NCBI RefSeq assembly: GCF_020883495.1
Contig: NZ_CP086610.1
Location: 2,957,501-3,021,500, forward strand
Direction of reading: 5' to 3'
Source of the DNA: Shinella zoogloeoides
GTDB lineage: Bacteria; Pseudomonadota; Alphaproteobacteria; Rhizobiales; Rhizobiaceae
Length of the DNA stretch: 64,000 nucleotides
This document shows positions 44,029 through 52,470 of the stretch, piece by piece. The notes beneath the pieces are model-generated. The model was given only the letters and a program-made list of their open reading frames with translations, was not told the origin of the DNA and did not search any database. A program made the position numbers and the translations under genes. Each line of letters begins with the position of its first letter. Within the stretch, counting starts at the first letter, position 1.

Positions 44029-44580
44029 ATGACCTCGAAAGCATGGGCGGCTTCCCGTATCGCCGGCATTCTTCTTGCCGGTTTCGCAACGACAGTACCG
44101 GCAATGGCGCAGGAGGTGCTCTCGGCCTCTTCCGAGACGGGCGACATGATGACGGCCCATATCGCCGGACCGAAGCGGAACGCCGGCTGGTGGGAATTCA
44201 CCGACGTGGCGCAGAACGGCGACGAACTGAGCAAGACCCATCTTTGCGTCGGCGACAAGTCGGAAGCCGTCTACTCCGCCTTCGACCAGATTTCCGGCTC
44301 CTCCTGCAGCAGCAAGCGCTTCGAGAAGACCGCGGAGGGTTACACCTACACCACCGTCTGCGGCGTGCCGGGCATGGACAATGTCACGACCCAGGGAACG
44401 CTGACGGGCGACATCGCCACGGCCTACACCATGGACGAGGTGAAGGACATCAGCCCGGCCGGCGACCACGCCAGACGCACCGCGAAGCTGATCGCGACGG
44501 ACTGCCCGGACGACTATGCCGATGGCGACGAGTCGACGATGAACGGCATGCTCAAATCCTCCGTGCTGCTCGGACGCTAG
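44029..44580 (+). CDS. DUF3617 family secreted protein
   Basis: Protein of 183 residues with a signal peptide ending at VPAMA-QEV. The mature part fits DUF3617: GWWEFTDVAQ, THLCVGD, SSCSSKRFEK, and a C-terminal ATDCPDDY. Four cysteines at conserved-looking positions could pair as disulfides in the periplasm. A strong GGAGGAGG ribosome site precedes the ATG. It stands alone, followed by a hairpin terminator. Function unknown. Confidence 0.8.
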   Translation: MTSKAWAASRIAGILLAGFATTVPAMAQEVLSASSETGDMMTAHIAGPKRNAGWWEFTDVAQNGDELSKTHLCVGDKSEAVYSAFDQISGSSCSSKRFEKTAEGYTYTTVCGVPGMDNVTTQGTLTGDIATAYTMDEVKDISPAGDHARRTAKLIATDCPDDYADGDESTMNGMLKSSVLLGR

Positions 44581-44611
44581 GCATGGCAGCCGCGCCATAG
44601 ACACCGCCTTC

Positions 44612-44632
44612 CCCGGCCTAGCGGCCGGGTTT
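44612..44632 (+). terminator. Hairpin terminator after the DUF3617 gene
   Basis: CCCGGCC (44612-44618) pairs with GGCCGGG (44623-44629) around TAGC, followed by TTT, 31 nt past the stop. Confidence 0.6.
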
Positions 44633-44804
44633 GAGCCACGCCACGCTGGAGCTCGATGCTGGCGCCTCGCCCTCGCGGCGTCTCGACCGTGACCGGCGCA
44701 CGCCTCGCAATCCCGTCACATTTGTCACTCCCATATCCCGCGCCTTCCGATCTAGCTTTGCCCTGTAGCGGCCGCATAGGGCCGGAACCGACCGGGAGCA
44801 CAGG

Positions 44805-45077
44805 ATGGCAGCGCGCGCAAAGATCGAGGATGCACGGACATACCGCATCGGCGACTGGTTCGGCCTTGCCGCCGCGCCGACCTTTGCCGCCATGGCATGG
44901 GCCATGGCCGGTGCGCCGGCCGGCATCTGCGCATCGGACGCCGGCATGCTTCCCGTGGACGGCATGGCCTGGATGTACCTGCTGATGAGCCTCTTTCACC
45001 TGCCGCCATGGCTGAGGCTCGCATCCCGCCGCCATGCGGCCGCTCATCGACCTCACACGCAAACCGAAGGAGACTGA
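44805..45077 (+). CDS. Small membrane protein upstream of a DUF899 gene
   Basis: Protein of 90 residues with two hydrophobic segments (about 18-42 and 50-66) and a histidine-rich tail (RRHAAAHRPHT). Two cysteine-free helices and short loops give no family clue. GGGAG lies 7 nt before the ATG. It ends 2 nt before the DUF899 gene, so the pair is co-expressed; this arrangement suggests an accessory role to that protein. Confidence 0.65.
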   Translation: MAARAKIEDARTYRIGDWFGLAAAPTFAAMAWAMAGAPAGICASDAGMLPVDGMAWMYLLMSLFHLPPWLRLASRRHAAAHRPHTQTEGD

Positions 45078-45079
45078 CC

Positions 45080-45772
45080 ATGCAACACACCATCGTTTCA
45101 CGCGACGAATGGCTCACGGCCCGCAAGGCGCTTTTCGCCAAGGAACGCGCCATGACCCACCAGCTCGATGCGCTTCGCGCCGAGCGCCGGCAACTGCCCT
45201 GGGTGAAGATCGACAAGCCCTATGTCTTCGACGGCCCGGACGGCGAATGCACGCTGAGCGACCTGTTCGGGGACCGGAGCCAGCTTGCGCTCTATCACTT
45301 CATGCTGACGCCGGGTTCGGAGCATATCTGCCCGGGCTGCGCGTTCACGGTCGATCACGCCGATGCCGCCCGGCAGCATTTCGAGCAGGCGGACCTTGCC
45401 TTCGTTGCGGTCTCGCGCGCGCCCATCCGGCGGATCGAGGAGGTCAGGGAGCGCATGGGCTGGACGTTCCCCTGGGTCTCGTCGGGCGACCGCGATTTCA
45501 ATTACGATTTCGGCGTGTCCTTTACCCCGGAAGAGCGCGCCGAGGGGCGTGCGGCGTATAATTACGGCCTGACGACGATCCGCAACGCCTCCGACATGTT
45601 CGGCCTCAGCGTCTTCGCGCGGGATGCCAAGGGCGACATCTTCCACACCTACTCGACCTATCATCGCGGCACCGAGCTGCTGATGGGCGCCTTCAACTGG
45701 CTGGACCTCGCCCCCAAGGGCCGCAACGAGAACGGCACCATGAGCTGGGTGAAGCTGCACGACCAGTATTGA
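45080..45772 (+). CDS. DUF899 thioredoxin-like protein
   Basis: Protein of 230 residues of the DUF899 group, which has a thioredoxin-like fold. Visible are SRDEWLTARKALFAKE, LYHFMLTPGSEHICPGCAF (with the CPGC pair, a possible redox site), FAVSRAP-type VAVSRAPIRRIE, WVSSGDRDFNYDFGVSF, and HTYSTYHRGTELLMGAFNWLD near the end. AAGGAG lies 7 nt before the ATG. Its in vivo substrate is unknown; the CPGC motif allows a disulfide-reductase role. Confidence 0.85.
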   Translation: MQHTIVSRDEWLTARKALFAKERAMTHQLDALRAERRQLPWVKIDKPYVFDGPDGECTLSDLFGDRSQLALYHFMLTPGSEHICPGCAFTVDHADAARQHFEQADLAFVAVSRAPIRRIEEVRERMGWTFPWVSSGDRDFNYDFGVSFTPEERAEGRAAYNYGLTTIRNASDMFGLSVFARDAKGDIFHTYSTYHRGTELLMGAFNWLDLAPKGRNENGTMSWVKLHDQY

Positions 45773-45791
45773 AGCGGCTGCCCAGGAACGA

Positions 45792-45829
45792 GCCGGCCCG
45801 TCAGCAATCGAGCGGATAGACGGGCCGGC
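45792..45829. terminator. Long stem-loop at convergent gene ends
   Basis: GCCGGCCCGTC (45792-45802) pairs perfectly with GACGGGCCGGC (45819-45829), an 11-bp stem. It lies between the DUF899 stop and overlaps the last codons of the M81 gene from the opposite strand, so it can act for both transcripts. No T-run. Confidence 0.5.
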
Positions 45830-47288
45830 GAAGGCGAAGATAGCTGCGGCGCGTCAGGTCCGGCGAGCTGAGGCCGCCGGCATCCGTGACGATCATGCGC
45901 GCCGCGATCGGGCCGAACGCGCCCTTGAAATGTTGCATGGATTTGACCGCGAGCACCACCTTGCCGGTCGGCTCGATGCCCACGGCACGGAAGATGTTCT
46001 TGTCCAGCATCTGCATGCGCTCGGAAACGATCATGATGTCAAGGCCACCGACGCGCAGGCAGACGCTCCGGCCGCAGGTGCCCGGCAGGCCGGTGAACAT
46101 CGGCCCCTCGAAGACGAACCGCCCGTCGCTGACGGCCATCACCGTGCCTGTCACCGTCAGCGGGCCGCCGCCGACCGTGGGGTCGGTGCGCCCGCCGATC
46201 GTCACCGTCACCTGCGCACCGACGCCGGCCGCGGCGATCTCGGCCACCGCCTCGGGATCGAGCAGCGCTCCGGCCGCCGCATCCTTGATCCCCGCCTCCA
46301 GCAGGGCGGCGATCAGGGCGGTGCAATCGCTATAGGCCCCAGAGCCGGGATTGTCGGAAAAGTCGGCCACCACGACGATGCCCTCCGCCGGATCGGCGGC
46401 TTTCAGCGCGGCGATGCACTCGGCAAGCGGCACCGGCTGCGCCCAGTCGTGGCGATAGGACCAGATGGCCTCGCACAAACGCTCGCCGATGCCCTCCGCC
46501 ACGGCCGCCGGCGCGACGGCCGCATCATAGGTAACGACAACGCTCGGCCCCGCCGCCCACACATCGGCATCGGTAAAGCCCGCATTGATCGAGACATTGA
46601 GGATGCCGGGAGCGGCCGCTTCCGTATCCGCAATGTCCAGCAGACGGCACATCGGGCCGTTGTCCGTGGTGCGCCCGTCGTCGCAGCCGAGCAGCATGGG
46701 CGGGCGGCGGATGGCAAGTTTCGGCATGATCGCCCCGGCCATCGTCTCGTGCAGCAATTCGCAGGCCTGGACGCCCACCTCCCGCATGTCGACATGCGGA
46801 TAGGTGCGGAACGACACGGAAATCTGCGCGAGGCCGGCAAGCTCGTCGAAGACATTGGCATGAAGGTCGAGGGTGATGGCCACCGGGACCGCGTTACCGA
46901 GGACGGAGCGAACCGCGCGCAGGAACTGGCAGTCGCCATCCTCGTCCGTCTGCGTGACCATCGCGCCGTGCAGCGCGACGAAGACCCCGTCGAAGGGGCC
47001 GCCCTCCTTAAGGCCGCGCAGGCACGCCTCGGTGATCTCCGCCCGCGCCTCTTCGCGAATGATGCCGTTCGGCTCCGCATGGGCCGCCACGATATAGACC
47101 GGCGTCCAGCCCTTCGCCCGCGCGACCTCGATGGCCCCGCCGACTTCCGAGCCGGTGCCCTCGAAATTGCGCGGTATCTCGTCGCCCTTGAAATAGTGCG
47201 ACGCATGGAAATCGCCGATGCCGGTCCGCTTCAGGGTGAAGGTATTGGACTCGTTGATGAACTCGATGATGGCGACGCGATAGGACAT
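45801..47288 (-). CDS. M81 family metallopeptidase (MlrC-like)
   Basis: Protein of 495 residues in the M81/MlrC family, whose founder completes breakdown of the cyclic peptide microcystin. Conserved sites include FINESNTF, AAHAEPNG, ALHGAMV, LDLHANV, DNPGSGAYSD, and the C-terminal FKGAFGPIA. The ATG at 47286-47288 is chosen because upstream codons run through a tandem repeat with no family content. It follows a polar amino acid binding protein in the same direction (155 nt apart). In proteobacteria most M81 proteins act on unknown small peptides or amides, so the substrate here is open. Confidence 0.87.
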   Translation of the reverse strand: MSYRVAIIEFINESNTFTLKRTGIGDFHASHYFKGDEIPRNFEGTGSEVGGAIEVARAKGWTPVYIVAAHAEPNGIIREEARAEITEACLRGLKEGGPFDGVFVALHGAMVTQTDEDGDCQFLRAVRSVLGNAVPVAITLDLHANVFDELAGLAQISVSFRTYPHVDMREVGVQACELLHETMAGAIMPKLAIRRPPMLLGCDDGRTTDNGPMCRLLDIADTEAAAPGILNVSINAGFTDADVWAAGPSVVVTYDAAVAPAAVAEGIGERLCEAIWSYRHDWAQPVPLAECIAALKAADPAEGIVVVADFSDNPGSGAYSDCTALIAALLEAGIKDAAAGALLDPEAVAEIAAAGVGAQVTVTIGGRTDPTVGGGPLTVTGTVMAVSDGRFVFEGPMFTGLPGTCGRSVCLRVGGLDIMIVSERMQMLDKNIFRAVGIEPTGKVVLAVKSMQHFKGAFGPIAARMIVTDAGGLSSPDLTRRSYLRLRRPVYPLDC

Positions 47289-47293
47289 GCAGA

Positions 47294-47341
47294 CCCTTCC
47301 CTGCCCCCAAAGGGGCGCCCTTCCCTGCCCCCGGAGGGGCG
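47294..47341. repeat. Tandem 24-bp repeat before the M81 gene
   Basis: Two copies of CCCTTCCCTGCCCCC plus two bases plus AGGGGCG (47294-47317 and 47318-47341) differ only at the two inner bases (aa versus gg). Each copy can fold CGCCCCT against AGGGGCG partners. The repeat lies in the M81 leader and contains its ribosome site on the minus strand (AAGGG). Confidence 0.7.
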
Positions 47342-47443
47342 GACGACAACGGAGACGACCCGAAGGCCGGCGCAACCCGAAAAAACGCCGGCGGCAAGGC
47401 CCGGCAACAGGGCCTTGCCGCCGCATTCTTGCGGACGGATCGG

Positions 47444-48238
47444 CTATTTGCCGAAAAGCGCGCTCGCATTGCTCGGCTTCTGGCGGATATCGAAGTCGAA
47501 ATATTTCTTGCGGATCGTATCGTAGGTGCCGTCGCTGACGATCTTGGCGAGCGCCGCGTTCACGCGCTCACGCAGGGCGTCGTCATCCTTGCGGAAGGCA
47601 AGGCCCGCGCCGAGCGTGCCGTCCTGAAGGAACTCCTCGCCGACGAAGGCGCAGCATTCCTCGCCCTGCGCCAGCCAGTCGGCGCTGGCGATCTTGGATT
47701 CGACCAGAAGATCGAGGCGGCTGTTCTGCATGTCCAGGAAGGCTTCGCCGAGCGTCGGGTAAAGCTTGACCTCGTTATCAGGGAAGAACTGCTTGAGCAT
47801 GTCGACGGCGATGGAGCCGGACTGCGTGCCGATGACCAGGCCCTTGGCGAGGTCCGGCTTGATATCGGTCAGCCCCAGCTCCTTCGACGCGACGAAACGC
47901 ATGGCGTTGAAATAATAGGGATCGGAGAAGCTGACCTTCTCCATGCGCGCTTCCGTGATCGCCATGGAAGAGGCGATGATGTCGAACTTGCTCGCCAGCA
48001 GCGCCGGAATGATGCCGCTCCACTCGTTGACGCTCCATTCGCACGTCGCCTTCAGCTCGGCGCAGATCGCATTGCCGATATCGATGTCGAAGCCCTTGAG
48101 CTGGCCGTCCTCGGCCACATAGTTGAAGGGCGGATAGGCGCCCTCCGCGCCCATGCGGATCGTCTCGGCCTTCGCCAGAGCGGTGCCGGCCAGCACAAGC
48201 GTCATCGCAGCGCAGGCATAAAGCGCAATTTTTCTCAT
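47444..48238 (-). CDS. Polar amino acid ABC transporter binding protein (family 3)
   Basis: Secreted protein of 264 residues with a signal peptide ending at about LAKA-ETI. Family-3 landmarks are GAYPPFNYVAEDGQLKGFDID, the substrate-site WSGIIPALLASKFDII, SSMAITEARMEKVSFSDPYY, and GTQSGSIAVD. It fits the lysine/arginine/ornithine or opine group. GAGGGA lies 6 nt before the ATG. No permease or ATPase is next to it; it shares its direction with the M81 gene and faces a LysR regulator. Confidence 0.9.
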   Translation of the reverse strand: MRKIALYACAAMTLVLAGTALAKAETIRMGAEGAYPPFNYVAEDGQLKGFDIDIGNAICAELKATCEWSVNEWSGIIPALLASKFDIIASSMAITEARMEKVSFSDPYYFNAMRFVASKELGLTDIKPDLAKGLVIGTQSGSIAVDMLKQFFPDNEVKLYPTLGEAFLDMQNSRLDLLVESKIASADWLAQGEECCAFVGEEFLQDGTLGAGLAFRKDDDALRERVNAALAKIVSDGTYDTIRKKYFDFDIRQKPSNASALFGK

Positions 48239-48387
48239 CGTCGTTCCCTCGTTGCTGTTCGTTTCGAGCCTGCCCATTGCACGCGGCCTCCGGCGCGCAA
48301 GGCGGCGGAATCGGAAAGAACCATGAATTTCCTGGATCGCGGCGGAACGGGGCACCCGTTTTTTTCGTTCTGCACCGATAGGATTAC

Positions 48388-48408
48388 TGTTGAGGGCGCG
48401 GCGCAACA
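48388..48408. promoter_or_regulatory. LysR box (TGTTG-N11-CAACA)
   Basis: A perfect inverted repeat TGTTG/CAACA with an 11-nt spacer, matching the T-N11-A rule, lies in the gap between the binding-protein start (48238) and the LysR start (48453), 45 nt before the latter. Confidence 0.6.
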
Positions 48409-48452
48409 ATGCAAAAGATATATTGCTGATTATTAGTTTTCCTCATGATGCC

Positions 48453-49358
48453 ATGACCGACCGCCAACGCCGAAAGCTGCTCGCGAACCTGCGCGCCCTG
48501 CGGGCTTTCGAAGCCGTGGGCCATCACCGCAGCTTCACGGCGGCGGCGAACGAGCTTGCCGTCAGCCAGGGCGCCGTAAGCCATCAGATCAAGCAGCTTG
48601 AGGAACGGCTCGGCCGGCGTCTTCTGGAGCGCAATGCGCGCGGCGTCGGCCTCACCTCCGAGGGCAGCCTCCTGCTGGATGTCTGCGCGCGTGCCTTCGA
48701 GGAGATCGCGGACGTCCTATCGCTGATCGGGCAGGAGAACGGAACGCAGATCCTGCGCATCCGCACCGGCCCGTTCTTCGCGATGGAGGTGCTGGTGCCG
48801 CGCATGGCCGGCTTCCTGGAGCGCAATCCCGGCATCCAGCTTCATCTGAGCAACCTGGAGGAACGCAGCGGCGGGCAGGAGCGGGAGGACGCGCAGATCA
48901 AATACTGCCTCCACCCGCCGGCGGGCCATTATGCCATCGAGATCCTGCGCGAGCGTCTCGTGCCGGTGTGCAGCCCGGCCTTGCTGGCGAGCGTCGCGCG
49001 CGGCGAGGACCTTCTGTTCAGCCAGAGCGTCGCGCGCCTGCACTATCGCAATGCCAGCGACTGGAAGAACTGGCTCGCCCACAACCACCTGCAGGAAACG
49101 CGCACCAACGCGAACCTCTTCTTCGACGACCAGCACACGCTGCTCGCCGCGGCCCGCTCCGGCCATGGCATCGGCTTCTCGCACCGCGCCTTCGTGGAGG
49201 CGGATATCGCGCGCGGCACGCTCTGTGTGCTGTCCGAGGACATGTTCCAGCCGGAGGAATGCTACATGTTCATCTGCCCGAAGGAGAGCATGGCCGCCAA
49301 TCCAGCCCTCGCGCGCTTCCGCGACTGGCTGATCGAGGAAGTGGCGGCCATACGCTAG
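48453..49358 (+). CDS. LysR family regulator, GcvA-like
   Basis: Regulator of 301 residues. The helix-turn-helix (about 10-68: LRALRAFEAVGHHRSFTAAA, VSQGAVSHQIKQLEERLG) and effector domain resemble the GcvA group that often controls amino acid or peptide genes. ATG 48453 was chosen over 48390 as it gives the standard start. It likely regulates the divergent binding-protein/M81 genes through the TGTTG-N11-CAACA site. Confidence 0.9.
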   Translation: MTDRQRRKLLANLRALRAFEAVGHHRSFTAAANELAVSQGAVSHQIKQLEERLGRRLLERNARGVGLTSEGSLLLDVCARAFEEIADVLSLIGQENGTQILRIRTGPFFAMEVLVPRMAGFLERNPGIQLHLSNLEERSGGQEREDAQIKYCLHPPAGHYAIEILRERLVPVCSPALLASVARGEDLLFSQSVARLHYRNASDWKNWLAHNHLQETRTNANLFFDDQHTLLAAARSGHGIGFSHRAFVEADIARGTLCVLSEDMFQPEECYMFICPKESMAANPALARFRDWLIEEVAAIR

Positions 49359-49372
49359 CCCCCTTGCGGCGC

Positions 49373-49678
49373 TCAGGCGCCGAGGAAGTCCGCCATCTCG
49401 ACATTGTAGAAGGTCTTGGTGCGCGGACCGGCGAGGATCGGATCGATCCGCCGCACGCATTCGCGATAATGCGGGGTCTTGCGATGGTCCTCCAGCGCTT
49501 CCGGCGACTTGAAGACTTCATAGATGACGAAGCTGTGCTCGTCTTCCGGGTTGCGCAGCACGTCGAAGCGCAGGTTGCCCGGCTCCTGGCGCGTGCCTTC
49601 GTAGTTGATGCGGAATGCCTCCAGGAATTCGGCGGCATGGCCCGGCTTGACGTTGATGCTGACCATCTGGATGAGCAT
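49373..49678 (-). CDS. lsrG: Phospho-AI-2 isomerase LsrG (antibiotic biosynthesis monooxygenase fold)
   Basis: Protein of 101 residues matching LsrG: INVKPGHAAEFLEAFRINYEG, EPGNLRFDVLRNPED, FVIYEVFKSPEALEDH, and TPHYRECV. In enteric bacteria LsrG isomerises phosphorylated DPD (phospho-AI-2) so that LsrF can cleave it. It is the third gene of the lsrR-lsrK-lsrG unit, 37 nt after lsrK. In E. coli lsrG is instead at the end of the transporter operon, so the order is rearranged. Confidence 0.85.
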   Translation of the reverse strand: MLIQMVSINVKPGHAAEFLEAFRINYEGTRQEPGNLRFDVLRNPEDEHSFVIYEVFKSPEALEDHRKTPHYRECVRRIDPILAGPRTKTFYNVEMADFLGA

Positions 49679-49715
49679 GTCTTGATCCCTGCTATGTTGA
49701 ATGTCGGATGAAAGG

Positions 49716-51278
49716 TTAGAGGCCCGGCGCTTTCCACATGGCCGTGGTGACACCCTCGTCGACGAGCTGGCGCTGCAGCGCATAGGCGCGCGCCCAGCGT
49801 TCGCCGGCCTCGTCGTAGATGGCCTTGTGCCCGAAGTTCGGCTCGAAACGCTTGTCCCAGCGCACCCAGCCTTCGGCCGCCTCGACGAAATCGCGGCGAA
49901 GGCCGATGCCGATGGCGGCGGCAGCCGCGCAGCCGAGCGCCGTCGCTTCCTTGACGACCGGGGTGACGACCGGAAGGCCCGTCGCGTCGGAGAGGATCTG
50001 CGACCAGTGGGCGGATTTCGACGCGCCGGCGGCGAAGACGATCTTGTCCGGCGTCTTGCCGGAGAGCTTGAAGATGGCCGCAAGGTTGCGGGCCGCGACG
50101 ATGGCGGCGTTTTCCTGCAACGCGCGGAAGATCGCCGCCTTGCCGGACTTCTCCGGGTCGATGGACAGGTTCAGCAGCGACGGGGCGGCGTGATACCAGT
50201 TGCCGTAGCGCATGACGTCGGAGAAGACGGGAATGATGCCGTAGGCGCCGACGGGCACGCCCGCCGCCTTCGCCTCAAGCAGCGTGTAGGCGTCGCCGCC
50301 CGGTCCGGCCGCCGCCACTTCCTCCGCGCCAAAACTGTCGCGGAACCAGCGCATAACGATGCCGACGAAGAAGCTGATCGCCTCGGCCTGGTTGAGGCCG
50401 GTGACGACATGCGGATTGATGCGCAGGTCCATCGACGGATCGGAGACATCGAGGCCGACATTGACCACCTGCTGCCAGAAGGTGCCGCCGAGCACCGCGC
50501 AGTCGCCCTCGTTGACGACGCCGATGGCCGCGGCCCCGCTCTGGCAGTCGCCGCCGCCCATGACGACGGGCGTGCCGGCGGCAAGGCCGGTCTCGTCTGC
50601 CGCCTTTTGCGTGACGCGGCCGATGACCGTGCCCGGCTCGACGCTTTGCGGGAAGATGTCGTCGCGCATGCCGGCCTTCGCCATGGCTTCCGGCAGCCAG
50701 TCGCGTTTCGTCAGGCTGTAGAGGCCGGTCGTGCCGGCATTGGAAGGATCGCTGGCGATGACGCCGGAAAGGCGCGCCAGCACCCAGTCGGAAAGCATGC
50801 CGATCTTGTCGATGCGGGCATAGACGTCCGGCAGGTTACGCTTCAGCCAGAGAAGGCGCGGCAGCGCGCCGAGCGCGAAGGTCTGGCCGCTCTCGGCGTA
50901 GAGATCGCGTTCGAGGCCCGGAAAGTCGCGCTTGAGATCGCGCACTTCGCTGACGGCACGGCTGTCGACATTGGCGCAGGCCCAGATTTCCCGGCCGTCG
51001 CGGTCATAGGCGACGAAGGCCTCGCGCATGCTGGTGGCGCTGACGGCGCGGATATCTGCGGCCGTGATGCCGGCCTCGGATATCGCCTGCCGGATGGCGC
51101 GCGACAGCAGCGACCAGTTGCCTTCCACGTCGAAATCCATGGAGCCGGGAAAACGCGGATCGGCCTTGTGCCACCATTCGTGCTGGGCGCTGGCGATCTG
51201 GTTGCCGTTCTCGTCGAAGATGACGGCGCGGCCGCTGCCGGTGCCGGCATCGACGGCCAGCAGATAGGAAGTCGTCAT
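49716..51278 (-). CDS. lsrK: AI-2 kinase LsrK
   Basis: FGGY-family kinase of 520 residues (E. coli LsrK is 530) that phosphorylates imported AI-2 (DPD). The match is close along the chain: LAVDAGTGSGRAVIFDENG, PGSMDFDVEGNW, SMREAFVAYDRDG, IWACANVD, DPSNAGTTGLYSL, GGTFWQQVVN, GIVMRWFRDSF, PVVKEATALGCA, and the ending LWKAPGL-like MWKAPGL. AAGGA lies 8 nt before the ATG at 51276-51278. It follows lsrR by 4 nt. Phospho-AI-2 is the inducer of LsrR. Confidence 0.95.
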   Translation of the reverse strand: MTTSYLLAVDAGTGSGRAVIFDENGNQIASAQHEWWHKADPRFPGSMDFDVEGNWSLLSRAIRQAISEAGITAADIRAVSATSMREAFVAYDRDGREIWACANVDSRAVSEVRDLKRDFPGLERDLYAESGQTFALGALPRLLWLKRNLPDVYARIDKIGMLSDWVLARLSGVIASDPSNAGTTGLYSLTKRDWLPEAMAKAGMRDDIFPQSVEPGTVIGRVTQKAADETGLAAGTPVVMGGGDCQSGAAAIGVVNEGDCAVLGGTFWQQVVNVGLDVSDPSMDLRINPHVVTGLNQAEAISFFVGIVMRWFRDSFGAEEVAAAGPGGDAYTLLEAKAAGVPVGAYGIIPVFSDVMRYGNWYHAAPSLLNLSIDPEKSGKAAIFRALQENAAIVAARNLAAIFKLSGKTPDKIVFAAGASKSAHWSQILSDATGLPVVTPVVKEATALGCAAAAAIGIGLRRDFVEAAEGWVRWDKRFEPNFGHKAIYDEAGERWARAYALQRQLVDEGVTTAMWKAPGL

Positions 51279-51282
51279 GGGG

Positions 51283-52230
51283 TCAGTCCTTGATCTCGAT
51301 GAGGCCGGCGGCCGTCGTCTCGTCGGTAATGAGGATGCCGACGAATTTTCCGCGCAGCGCCGCGTGGATGGCCTGCACCTTCTGGATGCCGCCCGCCGCC
51401 GCCACGACCTTCTCCGCGCGCGACAGCGCCGCAAGCTTCACGCCGATCACCCGGTCGTGCAGGGGCAGGTCGAGCGGTTCGCCGCGCTCGTTGTAGAACT
51501 GGCAGAGGATATCGCCGACCGCGCCCTTGCGGCGCAGCGGCTCCACCTCGTCCGGGCTGACATAGCCCGAGCGCACGACGGTGGAGGCGGCGGAAAGCTC
51601 ACCGATGCCGACGAGCTGGTAGGTGGCGTTGAGCGCCATGTCGAGGAGGTTGGCGACGGCCGGCTCCGAGGAGAGGTTGCGCGCCACGTCCGGGTCGCGC
51701 ACGACGAGCGGCGCGGGCACCAGATGCACGCCGCTGCCCCAATTGGCCGTGCGCATACCGTCGACATAGGTGCCGACGCCGCCGGTGAGGCTGACGAGGC
51801 CGATATTGCGCTCGTTGGCGAGATGGCCGAGCCGCTGGATGGTGTTGGACACCGTCGCGCCCCAGCCAACCGCCAGAAGGTCGTCCGTCTGCAATCGCTG
51901 CATGAGGAACTGCGCGGCCGCCTGCCCCAGCCGGTCGCTCGGGTCCTGATCGGGAAGCTGCGGCACGACATAGGCTTCGAGCAGCCCGTAGCGCTCCTTG
52001 ATCTGCCGCTCCAGCGCAAGGCAGCCCTGGTAGCGCGAATTGATGCGCACCTGGATGATGCCCGAGCGCCGGCCGCTTTCCAGCAGGCGCGAGACCTTGA
52101 TGCGCGACATGTTGAGCTTTTCGCCGATCTCGTTCTGCGTCAGCCCGTCGTTGTAGTAATACCAGGCGATACGGGTGAGGATTTCCTCATCCGTATCGGC
52201 GTAGCTCCATTCCCCGTTGTCCGTCGCCAT
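51283..52230 (-). CDS. lsrR: LsrR transcriptional repressor (SorC family)
   Basis: Regulator of 315 residues: N-terminal helix-turn-helix (about 30-52, LTQNEIGEKLNMSRIKVSRL) and a SorC-type sugar-phosphate-binding domain (GWGATVSNTI, LTGGVGTYVDG, RRKGAVGDILCQFYN). In E. coli LsrR represses the lsr genes until phospho-AI-2 binds. It faces lsrA across a 240-nt gap with palindromes, the expected control region. ATG at 52228-52230; longer frames upstream run into the promoter. Confidence 0.92.
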   Translation of the reverse strand: MATDNGEWSYADTDEEILTRIAWYYYNDGLTQNEIGEKLNMSRIKVSRLLESGRRSGIIQVRINSRYQGCLALERQIKERYGLLEAYVVPQLPDQDPSDRLGQAAAQFLMQRLQTDDLLAVGWGATVSNTIQRLGHLANERNIGLVSLTGGVGTYVDGMRTANWGSGVHLVPAPLVVRDPDVARNLSSEPAVANLLDMALNATYQLVGIGELSAASTVVRSGYVSPDEVEPLRRKGAVGDILCQFYNERGEPLDLPLHDRVIGVKLAALSRAEKVVAAAGGIQKVQAIHAALRGKFVGILITDETTAAGLIEIKD

Positions 52231-52342
52231 GCAAGCGGCCCTTTCGGTCGATTTCTGATCATTTGAATAACAAAAAAACTTTTGATACGTCAACGCATCC
52301 GTGTGGCGAAAAATTCTTTGCGGCCGCAATTCCTTGATTTTC

Positions 52343-52376
52343 GCTGATAAATCATATTTTGCAGTGCAATATCAGC
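52343..52376. promoter_or_regulatory. Candidate LsrR operator between lsrR and lsrA
   Basis: GCTGATA (52343-52349) and TATCAGC (52370-52376) form a 7-bp inverted repeat. Inside it lies TTGCA-G-TGCAA (52359-52369). The gap is AT-rich on the lsrR side. Spacing and symmetry suit a dimer or tetramer of a SorC-type regulator. Confidence 0.55.
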
Positions 52377-52470
52377 CATGTGTAATCGCACAGGGCGATT
52401 TGAGCATATTGACGGCCTTGCGCCACTATGATCACATGATTGGCACGAATTACATATGAACAGGTGCAGA

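Noticed and set aside
52456..52470. Earlier ATG for lsrA giving five more residues.
   Set aside because: No ribosome site precedes it, whereas AGG is well placed before the ATG at 52471.
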